In this document: positions 52,753 to 60,827 of the stretch, piece by piece
Position numbering within the stretch: position 1 is the first letter of the stretch
How the letters are laid out: every line of letters starts with the position of its first letter
NCBI RefSeq assembly: GCF_900111675.1
Contig: NZ_FOHO01000007.1
Location: 1 to 64,000, forward strand
DNA from: Paracoccus homiensis
Lineage (GTDB): Bacteria > Pseudomonadota > Alphaproteobacteria > Rhodobacterales > Rhodobacteraceae
DNA length: 64,000 nt
Direction of reading: 5' to 3'
The notes under the pieces: generated by a model
The model's input: only the letters and a program-made list of their open reading frames with translations
The model's database searches: none
Told to the model about the DNA's origin: nothing
Position numbers and translations under genes: made by a program

Positions 52753-55743
52753 TCAGGCTTTCAGCCGTTCGCCGTCAGGGTCATAGAAATTGGTCGAAGT
52801 GATCTGCGCCCGGATCGTGCCCTGCGGCATGGGGATATGCACGGTTTCGCCCATGCGGCCATGGCCGCCGGTGATGACCGCCATCGCGATCGGGCGGCCA
52901 AGCGCGTCCGATGCGTAGGACGAGGTCACGTGTCCGGCCATCTTCATCGGCACGTCCTGGTTCGGATCCAGCACGATCTGGGCGCCTTCTTCCAGTCTGC
53001 TGCCATCCTCGGTCAGCAGGCCGACCAGCTGCTTGCGGTTGGGATCGACGATATCGGGCCGTGACAGCGAGCGTTTGCCCACGAAATCCGCCTTGGCCTT
53101 GCCGATGGCCCAGCCAAGCCCCGCATCCTGCGGCGTGACGGTGCCGTCAGTATCCTGACCCACGATGATATAGCCCTTTTCGGCCCGCAGCACATGCATG
53201 GTTTCGGTGCCATAGGGGCAGATGTCATAGGCCTTGCCGCTTTCCATCAAGGCGTTCCACAGCGTCAGGCCGTGACGCGCGGGGACGTTGATTTCAAAAC
53301 CAAGTTCACCGGTGAAGGACAGGCGGAACAGCCGGGCGGGCAGTCCCGCGACGCTGCATTCGGCAACCGACATATGCGGAAAGGCGGCGTCCGAAAGGTC
53401 CAGCCCTTCGACCAGCGGTTCCAGCACCTTGCGGGCATTGGGGCCGTTCAGGGCGATGGTGGCCCATTGTTCCGTTGTCGAGGTCAGCCAGACATTCAGA
53501 TCGGGCCATTCGGTCTGAAGATAATCCTCCATCATGTTCAGAACCCGCGCGGCGCCCCCGGTGGTGGTGGTCACGTGGAACAGATCGGGTGACATTCGGC
53601 CGATCACACCGTCGTCGCGGATGAAACCATCCTCGCCCAGCAGCAGGCCATAGCGGCACCGGCCCGGCGGAAGTTTGGTCCAGGGGTTGGTATACATGCG
53701 GTTCATGAACTCGACCGCGTCGGGGCCGGCGACCTCGATTTTGCCAAGGGTCGAGGCGTCGAAGATCCCCACCGATGCGCGGGTCGCGCGGCATTCGCGG
53801 GCCACGGCCTGATGCATGTCCTCGCCCGGCCGGGGGAAATACCAGGCCCTGCGCCACAGCGAGACAGGCTCGAACACCGCGCCATGTGCCTCGGCCCAGG
53901 GGTCGATCGGGGTCTTTCGCGTCAGTTCGAAGGTGGCGCCCCGGTGATAGCCCGCGAAGGCCCCGAAGCTGGTCGGCGTATAGGGCGGGCGGAAGGTCGT
54001 CAGCCCGACCTGCGGGGGTTCCTTGCCAAGCGCGTCGGCGGCGATCATCAGGCCATTGATATTCGACATCTTGCCCTGATCGGTGGCCATGCCGTTCGTC
54101 GTGTAACGTTTGACATGCTCGATCGAGCGCATGCCCTCGCGCACGGCCAGACGGATATCCTTTGCCGTCACATCATTCTGGTAGTCGACGAAAGCCCTGG
54201 CCTTGCCCGCGCTGCGGTCGGTGGGCAGTTCTTTCTGGCTGCTGCCGGTGCCGGGCCGATCGCCTTCGACCCGCGCAGAGGTGGCGACCGCGCTGCGACC
54301 GATTTCGGTGATGGCGGCCATTCCGGCGGTGACACCATCCGCCAGCACCTCGGCATAGCCCCAAAGGCCGCGACCCGCACCGGCGATCTGGCAGGCTTCG
54401 GTCTTGTGCCGGGGCAGGAAGGTCTGGCTGTCGGCATCCCAGGTCAGCGACCCCTTGGTGTGCGAGAACAGGTGCAGCGACGGCGTCCAGCCACCCGACA
54501 CCAGCAGCGCATCGCAGGAGATCCTGCGCCCGCTGCCGACGCGTCCGTTGCGGACAGGGTTCACGCGGATGGAGCTGATGCGCAGGCGACCGCCCGTCGC
54601 GGTGACGGTGTGGCCCGTCAACAACTGGATGTCCCGGCTGCGGGCGGCGTCGGCCAGGTCGGGCCGAACCTGATCGCGGGTATCGACGATGACCGCGACG
54701 CGCCCGCCCGCATCGACCAGATCGAAGGCGGCGTAATAGGCGCTGTCATGGCAGGTGACGACGGCAGCATTGTCGCCCACCTTCACGCCATAGCGGTTCA
54801 GATAGGTCTGCGCCGCACCCGCCAGCATCACACCGGGGCGATCGTTGCCGTCAAAGACCAGCGGCTTTTCCAGCGCGCCCTGCGCAAGGATCACCTGCCG
54901 TGCGCGGACCCGCCACATCCGTTCGCGCGGGGCGTCCTGCGGCGGCTGGTCCAGATGGTCCGTCAGGCGTTCGACAAGGCCGACCATGTTCTGGTGATAA
55001 TAGCCGATGGCGGTCGTGCGTGTCATCAGCGTCACGCCCGCCGCCCGCAGCTGCGACAGCTGATCGGCCAGCCAGGCCCAGGATCCGCGCCCGTCGATCC
55101 GCACCGAGGGATCGGACAAAAGCGCGCCGCCCATTTCGGGGTTTTCGTCGACCAGCGTGACCTTGGCGCCCGACTGCGCCGCGGCCAGCGCCGCCGCAAT
55201 GCCCGCCGCACCACCGCCGACCACCAGCACATCGGTATGCAGATAGCGCGAGGCATAGGTGTCGGGGTCGGCTTCGGTCGGCGATTTGCCCAGACCTGCG
55301 GCGGCACGGATGAAGGGTTCGTAGACCTTGTCCCAGAAGCTGCGCGGCCACATGAAGGTCTTGTAGTAGAAACCGGCCGAAAACAGCATATAGGCGCGAT
55401 CGTTCACGGCCCCGATGTCAAAGGACAGGCGCGGCCATTTGTTCTGGCTTTCGGTGACCAGCCCTTGGCGCAGTTCTTGCACGGTGGCGCGGGTGTTGGG
55501 TTCGAACCGGCCCGGCCCGCGCGAGGTGCCGATCAGGGCATTCGGTTCCTCGGACCCGGCGCTGATCGGGCCGCGGGGGCGGTGGTATTTGAAAGATCGC
55601 CCCATCAAGTGCACGCCATTTGCCAGCAGGGCCGATGCGACGGTATCGCCGCGCAGGCCGGTATAGCGGCGGCCATCGAAGGTAAAGCTGACCGGGGCGG
55701 CAGGATCGACGCGACCCATGCCGGGGATACGATAGCGGCTCAT
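52753..55743 (-). CDS. soxA: Sarcosine oxidase alpha subunit (copy 2)
   Basis: A 996-residue alpha subunit. The N-terminal domain has SFKYHRPRGPISAGSEEPNAL, a dinucleotide fold with VVGGGAAGIAAALAAA lies at about 195-210, and the C-terminal T-protein-like half has GIFDASTLGKIEVAGPDA and SFTGELGFEINVPARHGL. It is 21 residues longer than copy 1. The start at 55743 overlaps the soxD stop (ATGA); the open frame further upstream lies within soxD. Same role as copy 1; different affinity or substrate (for example another N-methyl amino acid) is possible. Confidence 0.93.
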   Translation of the reverse strand: MSRYRIPGMGRVDPAAPVSFTFDGRRYTGLRGDTVASALLANGVHLMGRSFKYHRPRGPISAGSEEPNALIGTSRGPGRFEPNTRATVQELRQGLVTESQNKWPRLSFDIGAVNDRAYMLFSAGFYYKTFMWPRSFWDKVYEPFIRAAAGLGKSPTEADPDTYASRYLHTDVLVVGGGAAGIAAALAAAQSGAKVTLVDENPEMGGALLSDPSVRIDGRGSWAWLADQLSQLRAAGVTLMTRTTAIGYYHQNMVGLVERLTDHLDQPPQDAPRERMWRVRARQVILAQGALEKPLVFDGNDRPGVMLAGAAQTYLNRYGVKVGDNAAVVTCHDSAYYAAFDLVDAGGRVAVIVDTRDQVRPDLADAARSRDIQLLTGHTVTATGGRLRISSIRVNPVRNGRVGSGRRISCDALLVSGGWTPSLHLFSHTKGSLTWDADSQTFLPRHKTEACQIAGAGRGLWGYAEVLADGVTAGMAAITEIGRSAVATSARVEGDRPGTGSSQKELPTDRSAGKARAFVDYQNDVTAKDIRLAVREGMRSIEHVKRYTTNGMATDQGKMSNINGLMIAADALGKEPPQVGLTTFRPPYTPTSFGAFAGYHRGATFELTRKTPIDPWAEAHGAVFEPVSLWRRAWYFPRPGEDMHQAVARECRATRASVGIFDASTLGKIEVAGPDAVEFMNRMYTNPWTKLPPGRCRYGLLLGEDGFIRDDGVIGRMSPDLFHVTTTTGGAARVLNMMEDYLQTEWPDLNVWLTSTTEQWATIALNGPNARKVLEPLVEGLDLSDAAFPHMSVAECSVAGLPARLFRLSFTGELGFEINVPARHGLTLWNALMESGKAYDICPYGTETMHVLRAEKGYIIVGQDTDGTVTPQDAGLGWAIGKAKADFVGKRSLSRPDIVDPNRKQLVGLLTEDGSRLEEGAQIVLDPNQDVPMKMAGHVTSSYASDALGRPIAMAVITGGHGRMGETVHIPMPQGTIRAQITSTNFYDPDGERLKA

Positions 55744-56039
55744 TCCGCGGCCTCCAGGGGGGTGAGGACCGGACGCGGTTCGTCGATCCTGTAGGTTGTG
55801 ACAAAGCGGTCGGTGACCGTGTCGCGCAGCGCGTTGAAAAAGCGGCCGCAGCCATGGACATGCCGCCAGCGTTCGTAATGCGGCCCGCGCGCATTGGTGC
55901 GGATGAACAGGTAGTCGCGCCATTCTTCATCCGTCAGGGCCGAGGGGTCGGCGGGGCGTGCGATATGGGCTTCGCCCGCATAGGCGAATTCCACTTCCGG
56001 CAGGGTTTCATCGCAGTAGGGGCAATGGATCAGCAACAT
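55740..56039 (-). CDS. soxD: Sarcosine oxidase delta subunit (copy 2)
   Basis: A 99-residue zinc subunit with CPYC near the N-terminus and ERWRHVHGCGRFF, giving the expected Cys-Cys-His-Cys set. It is 17 residues shorter than copy 1 and lacks that copy's acidic C-terminal end. It starts 12 bases after soxB with no intervening gene, unlike the first operon. Confidence 0.93.
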   Translation of the reverse strand: MLLIHCPYCDETLPEVEFAYAGEAHIARPADPSALTDEEWRDYLFIRTNARGPHYERWRHVHGCGRFFNALRDTVTDRFVTTYRIDEPRPVLTPLEAAE

Positions 56040-56051
56040 GGGTCTGGCTCC

Positions 56052-57305
56052 TCAATGCGCGACGGCGGCGGCGGCGGCTTCGTCGATCAGTCGGCCGGTG
56101 GTAAAGCGTTCAAGGGTGAAGGGGGCGTTGATCGGGTGGGGCTCGTCCCTGGCGACGGTCCAGGCCAGGGTATGGGCCGCGCCCGGCGTGGCCTTGAACC
56201 CGCCCGTGCCCCAGCCGCAATTGACATACAGCCCCTTGACCGGGGTCTTGCCCAGAATGGCGCTGCGATCGGGGGTGACATCGACGATGCCGCCCCATTT
56301 CCGCAGCATCCGCATGCGGTTGAAGATCGGAAACACCTCGCAGATCGCGGCGACGGTGTGTTCGATCAGCGGCAGGCCGCCCCGCTGGCTATAGCTGGTA
56401 TACTGGTCGGTCCCCGACCCGATCACCAATTCGCCCTTGTCGGACTGACTGATATAGGCGTGGACGGTGTTCGACATGACCACGCAGGGAAAGATCGGCT
56501 TGACCGGTTCGCTGACCAGCGCCTGCAACGGATAGCTTTCAAGCGGCATCCGTACACCCGCGCTGTCCATGACGACGCTGGTATTGCCCGCTGCCGATAC
56601 GGCGACCTTCTTTGCCCTGATAAAGCCCTTGGCGGTATCGACCCCTTCGACCGCGCCATCCGCGCCGCGCCGGATCGCGATGACCGGGCAGTTCTGGATG
56701 ATATCGACGCCCCGCGCCGCCGCCGCGCGGGCATAGCCCCAGGCCACGGCGTCGTGCCGCGCGGTTCCGGCCCGCATCTGCAAGGCCGCGCCCATCACCG
56801 GATAGCGGGCATCGGGGCTGATATTCAATGGCGGGCAGAAGGCCTTGGCCTCTTCCTTTGTCAGCCAGCGATTGTCGACGCCGTTCAGGCGGTTGGCGTG
56901 GATATGGCGCTGAAACGACTGCACGTCATGGACGTTGTGCGCCAGCATCATCACGCCGCGCTTGGAATACATGACGTTGTAATTCAGATCCTGCGACAGG
57001 TTTTCCCACAGATCCAGCGCGTGATCGTAAAGCCGCGCGCTTTCGTCATAGAGATAGTTCGACCGGATGATCGTCGTGTTCCGCCCGGTATTGCCACCGC
57101 CCAGCCAGCCCTTGTCGATGACCGCGACATTGGTGATGCCATGTTCCTTGGCCAGGTAATAGGCCGCGCCCAGCCCGTGCCCGCCCGCGCCGACGATCAC
57201 CACGTCATATTCGGCCTTGGGCTGGCTGTCGGGCCATTGTTCGCGCCAGTTCTTGTGACCCGTCAGCGCGTTCTTTAGCAGGGACATGGCAGAGAAACGT
57301 TGCAT
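56052..57305 (-). CDS. soxB: Sarcosine oxidase beta subunit (copy 2)
   Basis: A 417-residue beta subunit. Fold motif VVIVGAGGHGLGAAYY at 35-50 and H184 in AGTARHDAVAWG as the covalent FMN ligand. It shares long identical stretches with copy 1 (for example GWLGGGNTGRNTTIIRSNYL), more than the other subunits do. GGAAGAGG lies 9 bases before the ATG. First gene of the operon, divergent from the GATase1-AraC regulator across 96 bp. Confidence 0.93.
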   Translation of the reverse strand: MQRFSAMSLLKNALTGHKNWREQWPDSQPKAEYDVVIVGAGGHGLGAAYYLAKEHGITNVAVIDKGWLGGGNTGRNTTIIRSNYLYDESARLYDHALDLWENLSQDLNYNVMYSKRGVMMLAHNVHDVQSFQRHIHANRLNGVDNRWLTKEEAKAFCPPLNISPDARYPVMGAALQMRAGTARHDAVAWGYARAAAARGVDIIQNCPVIAIRRGADGAVEGVDTAKGFIRAKKVAVSAAGNTSVVMDSAGVRMPLESYPLQALVSEPVKPIFPCVVMSNTVHAYISQSDKGELVIGSGTDQYTSYSQRGGLPLIEHTVAAICEVFPIFNRMRMLRKWGGIVDVTPDRSAILGKTPVKGLYVNCGWGTGGFKATPGAAHTLAWTVARDEPHPINAPFTLERFTTGRLIDEAAAAAVAH

Positions 57306-57365
57306 GGGGTTGGCCCTCTTCCTGGAAGCTGGCCGTCACATTACGGTTTCATGACCTGCGCTGTT

Positions 57366-57402
57366 TGTAGAATTGCGCCAGCCATCATGTAGGATCGCGT
57401 CA
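57366..57402. promoter_or_regulatory. Direct repeat pair 22 bp apart, candidate AraC-type operator
   Basis: The 15-mers starting at 57366 (TGTAGAATTGCGCCA) and 57388 (TGTAGGATCGCGTCA) match at 12 of 15 positions and start 22 bp apart, close to two helical turns, as for AraC-family half-sites. They lie between the divergent soxB and regulator starts; the second overlaps the regulator start codon. The block AATTGCGCCA recurs at 58445-58454 upstream of the second regulator. Confidence 0.4.
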
Positions 57403-58409
57403 TGACCATGCCTGCCGCCACCGCCCAGAAACGCCTGCGTGTCGCCTTTCTTCTGGCGGATCAGTTTACCTTGTCGGCCTTTGCGAATTTCGTGGACGTG
57501 CTGCGGCTGGCTGCGGATGACGCCGACAAGTCGCGCCCGATCCTGTGCGACTGGACGGTACTGTCGGACCGGATGGATGCGGTGCGGTCCAGTTGCGGGG
57601 TTCGGGTGCAGCCCGATCTGCCGCTGCGCCGCGCGGGCGGGTTCGATTATCTTGCCGTCGTGGGCGGGTTGATCAGCGACCGCGCGATGTTTGGCGATCA
57701 GGCGATTGCGTTCATGCGCGACACGGCGGCGCGGGGTATCCCGATCGTGGGGCTGTGTACCGGCGTCTTTACCCTGCAGGCGGCGGGCCTGCTGCAAGGC
57801 TATCGCTGCTGCGTCAGCTGGTTTCACCATCAGGATTTCATCGACCGGTTCGACAATGAAACGCCGGTATCGGACCAGATCTTCGTGGTAGATCGCGATC
57901 GGCTGACCTGCTCGGGCGGGCATGGGGCGTCGCATCTGGCGGCCTTTCTGGTGCAGCGCCATGTCGGCCAATCGGCTGCGGCGAAAAGCATGAATATCAT
58001 GATGATCGAAGATGCGCTGGGCGGCCAGCGCGCCCAGCCGGGGCAGATGCTGGCGCGTCAGGCACGCGACCAGATCGTCAAACGCGCGGTGCTGAAGATG
58101 CAGCAGAATATCGAGGTGCCGCTGGGTATCGACGACCTTGCCGAGGCACTGGGTACGGCAAGGCGGACGCTGGAGCGCCGGTTTCAGGCCGATCTGGGCC
58201 AGTCGCCGCGCCGCATCTATCTGGAAATCCGGCTGGATCGCGCGACGGCGCGGCTGCATCGCACCGATCAGACGGTGACCGAAATCGCGCTGGCCTGCGG
58301 GTTTTGCGATGCGCCGCATCTGGCGCGGTCCCTGAAGGCCGAGCGTGGCATGACACCGGGCGAGATCCGCAGCGCCCGTCCCGACGGCGATCAGTCGTCC
58401 GGTCGGTAA
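57402..58409 (+). CDS. GATase1-like/AraC transcription regulator 1
   Basis: A 335-residue regulator of the GlxA/GbdR type. The N-terminal DJ-1/PfpI-like domain (about 10-200) keeps a cysteine at the nucleophile turn (C119, GLCTGVF). The C-terminal AraC domain (about 235-325) has LAEALGTARRTLERRF and the second HTH EIALACGFCDAPHLARSLK. In pseudomonads GbdR-like proteins of this class control glycine betaine, dimethylglycine and sarcosine genes. Divergent from sox copy 2, so it is the likely activator. Confidence 0.88.
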   Translation: MTMPAATAQKRLRVAFLLADQFTLSAFANFVDVLRLAADDADKSRPILCDWTVLSDRMDAVRSSCGVRVQPDLPLRRAGGFDYLAVVGGLISDRAMFGDQAIAFMRDTAARGIPIVGLCTGVFTLQAAGLLQGYRCCVSWFHHQDFIDRFDNETPVSDQIFVVDRDRLTCSGGHGASHLAAFLVQRHVGQSAAAKSMNIMMIEDALGGQRAQPGQMLARQARDQIVKRAVLKMQQNIEVPLGIDDLAEALGTARRTLERRFQADLGQSPRRIYLEIRLDRATARLHRTDQTVTEIALACGFCDAPHLARSLKAERGMTPGEIRSARPDGDQSSGR

Positions 58410-58511
58410 CCGCGGCAAGGTGATGCGGGGCATGGCGACAGAAAAATTGCGCCATCGCCGCATCGGGGCTACCACAGGGGGCAGACGCATATCTGGGGTT
58501 GCCTGCCGCCG

Positions 58512-59540
58512 ATGACGATCGTGTCCCTTCCCGCATCACCCCGGATCCCGGCATCGCGCGGTTCGCGTCGTCTGCCGGACCAGCCGCGCCTTTCGGTGGG
58601 CTTTATTCTGGCGCGGCGCTTTACCCTGTGTGCCTTTGCCAATTTCGTCGATGTGCTGCGGCTGGCGGCGGATGAAGGGGATCGCAGCCGCCCGATCCTG
58701 TGTAACTGGACGGTCCTTTCCGAGAATATGGAGCCGGTGACCTCAAGCTGCGGGATCAGTGTTCATCCGAAAGAGCGCCTGGGCAGTCCGGCGCGGTTCG
58801 ACTATATCGTCGTGATCGGCGGGCTGATCGAGGACGAAGCCACGCTGCCCCCCGCCTATCACCGGTTCCTGCATGACGCCGCCGCGCAGGGCGTGCCGCT
58901 GGTCGGGGTCTGTGGCGGGGCGTTCCTGTTGCATCGGGCAGGGTTGCTGCGCGGCTATCGTTGTTGCGTCAGCTGGTTTCACCACCCCGAATTTCTGGAA
59001 CAGTTCGAGGGGCTGGACCCGGTCGCCGATCAGATCTTCGTCGTGGATCGCGACCGCCTGACCTGTTCGGGCGGTGCCAGCTCGGCCCATCTGGCGGCCT
59101 ATCTGGTCGACAAGCATGTCGGCCGCGCGCAGGCCAGCAAAAGCCTGCATATCATGATTATCGACGAGCCGTTGCAGGCCGACAAACCGCAGCCGGGCAT
59201 CACGATGAACTTCAAAACCCGCGACCCGATGGTGCTGCGGGCGCTGCTGATGATGCAGCAGAATATCGAACAGCCCTTTACCGTGACCGAGATCGCGCGC
59301 CGCATCGGCCACAGCAAGCGTCAGTTGGAACGCCACTTTCAGGCCGCGCTTGGCACCTCGCCGCAGGCGGCGTTCCTGGACATGCGGCTGTCGCTGGCCC
59401 ATCACCTTGTGACCAGTGGCGAGCGGTCGATCTCGCAGATCGCGCTGGAATGCGGCTTCTGCGATTCGTCGCATCTTGGGCGGATGTTCCGCCGCCGCTA
59501 TGGGCAGACGCCACAGGCGCTGCGGCAGGCCGGGGGCTGA
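58512..59540 (+). CDS. GATase1-like/AraC transcription regulator 2
   Basis: A 342-residue paralogue of regulator 1 in tandem, 102 bp downstream. Shared landmarks are LCAFANFVDVLRLAAD, the nucleophile turn GVCGGAFLLHRAG, RCCVSWFHH, DRDRLTCSGG and the AraC HTH ARRIGHSKRQLERHF. It carries an extra 15-20 residue N-terminus. No clear ribosome site precedes the ATG. Its ligand and targets may differ from those of regulator 1; purU or the first sox operon are candidates by position and function. Confidence 0.87.
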   Translation: MTIVSLPASPRIPASRGSRRLPDQPRLSVGFILARRFTLCAFANFVDVLRLAADEGDRSRPILCNWTVLSENMEPVTSSCGISVHPKERLGSPARFDYIVVIGGLIEDEATLPPAYHRFLHDAAAQGVPLVGVCGGAFLLHRAGLLRGYRCCVSWFHHPEFLEQFEGLDPVADQIFVVDRDRLTCSGGASSAHLAAYLVDKHVGRAQASKSLHIMIIDEPLQADKPQPGITMNFKTRDPMVLRALLMMQQNIEQPFTVTEIARRIGHSKRQLERHFQAALGTSPQAAFLDMRLSLAHHLVTSGERSISQIALECGFCDSSHLGRMFRRRYGQTPQALRQAGG

Positions 59541-59613
59541 CGCAAAGCTGCTGGTCCCGCGTCGCAAATGTTCAAGCGGGCGCGGGGGCTTCGCGATAGG
59601 GGTGGTGGCCTAG

Positions 59614-59629
59614 GGCGGTCATGACCGCC
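59614..59629. promoter_or_regulatory. Perfect 16-bp palindrome upstream of purU, candidate operator
   Basis: GGCGGTCATGACCGCC is a perfect palindrome without spacer, 63 bp before the purU start in a 152-bp gap. The rest of the gap shows no gene and no clear riboswitch. Confidence 0.45.
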
Positions 59630-59692
59630 ATGCCCTGCCGTCCCCCTGGCCGGTGGGTTTTCCCGAAAGCGCAGGCGACAAGGACCGTGCCC

Positions 59693-60577
59693 ATGCCCCA
59701 TCTGATCCTGACAGTATCCTGCCCCGTGCGGACGGGCATCGTGGCGACGATATCTTCGTTTCTTGCGACGGCGGGCTGCAACATTCATGACAGTTCCCAA
59801 TTCACGGATCTCGACAATGACCGCTTCTTCATGCGGCTCAGCTTCGTGTCGGAGCAGGGCAAGACGCGCGATCAGCTGGATCAGGAATTTCGCGCGGCGA
59901 CCGAGGGCATGTCGATCGACCATGCCTTCCACGATCCCTGCGAGAAGATGAAGGTGGTGATCATGGTCAGCCGGTTCGGGCATTGCCTGAACGACCTTCT
60001 GTACCGGTCGCGGATCGGGGCGCTGCCCATCAAGATCGTGGCGGTGATCAGCAATCACATGGATTACCAGAAGGTGGTGGTGAACCACGACATCCCGTTT
60101 CACTGCATCAAGGTGACACGGGACAACAAGGTCGAGGCCGAGGCCGAACAGATGCGTATTCTGCGCGACACGGGGGCCGATCTGGTCGTGCTTGCACGCT
60201 ATATGCAGGTTCTCTCCGATGAGATGTGTCAGAAGATGTCGGGCCGGATCATCAATATCCACCACTCGTTCCTGCCCAGCTTCAAGGGCGCGAACCCCTA
60301 TAAGCAGGCCTATGAACGTGGCGTGAAACTGATCGGCGCGACCAGCCACTATGTCACCGCCGATCTGGACGAAGGCCCGATCATCGAACAGGACATCGTG
60401 CGCGTCACCCATGCGCAGAGCGCTTCGGACTATGTCAGCCTTGGCCGCGATGTCGAAAGCCAGGTGCTGGCCCGCGCGATCCATGCCCATATCCATCGCC
60501 GCGTCTTTGTCAGCGGCGACAAGACCATCGTGTTTCCCGCCAGCCCGAACGAATACGCGTCCGAGCGCATGGGCTGA
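59693..60577 (+). CDS. purU: Formyltetrahydrofolate deformylase
   Basis: A 294-residue hydrolase that cleaves 10-formyl-THF to formate and THF. An ACT domain (about 1-80, TVSCPVRTGIVATISSFLA) precedes the formyltransferase-fold domain with NIHHSFLPSFKGANPYKQA and the aspartate in DEGPIIEQD. ATG 59693 has AAGGA 8 bases upstream; an upstream in-frame ATG at 59621 is not supported. Next to the sox regulators, it can regenerate free THF for sarcosine oxidase once methylene-THF is oxidised to formyl-THF. Confidence 0.94.
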   Translation: MPHLILTVSCPVRTGIVATISSFLATAGCNIHDSSQFTDLDNDRFFMRLSFVSEQGKTRDQLDQEFRAATEGMSIDHAFHDPCEKMKVVIMVSRFGHCLNDLLYRSRIGALPIKIVAVISNHMDYQKVVVNHDIPFHCIKVTRDNKVEAEAEQMRILRDTGADLVVLARYMQVLSDEMCQKMSGRIINIHHSFLPSFKGANPYKQAYERGVKLIGATSHYVTADLDEGPIIEQDIVRVTHAQSASDYVSLGRDVESQVLARAIHAHIHRRVFVSGDKTIVFPASPNEYASERMG

Positions 60578-60599
60578 GATCCGCGACGATCGCCGGGTC

Positions 60600-60618
60600 G
60601 CCGGGGTTTCCGGCCTTT
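60600..60618 (+). terminator. Probable terminator after purU
   Basis: GCCGG (60600-60604) pairs with CCGGC (60610-60614) and is followed by CTTT. A second stem GCCCGC/GCGGGC at 60619-60637 lies directly behind it. Confidence 0.4.
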
Positions 60619-60664
60619 GCCCGCGGAAACTGCGGGCTGGCGCGCGAAGTGGCGGATTGACCGC

Positions 60665-60693
60665 TTGACGCCATGCGGCGCAAGCCATATGAG
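60665..60693 (+). promoter_or_regulatory. Sigma-70 type promoter of tRNA-Trp
   Basis: TTGACG (60665-60670), a 17-base spacer and TATGAG (60688-60693) lie 11 bases before the tRNA. The spacing and the -35 match are good; the -10 has four of six consensus bases. Confidence 0.65.
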
Positions 60694-60704
60694 GGCCGGG
60701 CTGC

Positions 60705-60780
60705 AGGGGTATAGCTCAGTTGGTAGAGCATCGGTCTCCAAAACCGAGGGTCGTGGGTTCGAGTCCCTCTGCCCCTGCCA
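60705..60780 (+). tRNA. tRNA-Trp (anticodon CCA)
   Basis: A 76-base cloverleaf. The acceptor stem AGGGGTA pairs with TGCCCCT, the D arm is AGCTCAGTTGGTAGAGCA, the anticodon loop CTCCAAA carries CCA, and the T arm contains GGTTCGAGTC. The genomic sequence encodes the 3' CCA (60778-60780). Its place before secE-nusG-rplKA is widely conserved in bacteria. Confidence 0.97.
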
Positions 60781-60827
60781 GGCCCGTTCCTTCGGGAACG
60801 TCAGTCTGAATGAACGGTCGCCGCACC

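Noticed and set aside
53812..55794. Open frame of 660 codons on the plus strand
   Set aside because: It is the mirror of soxA copy 2, with Gly/His/Arg-rich shadow composition and no domain.
59541..59692. Folate (THF) riboswitch before purU
   Set aside because: I cannot align the gap to a known THF riboswitch core; only the palindrome stands out.
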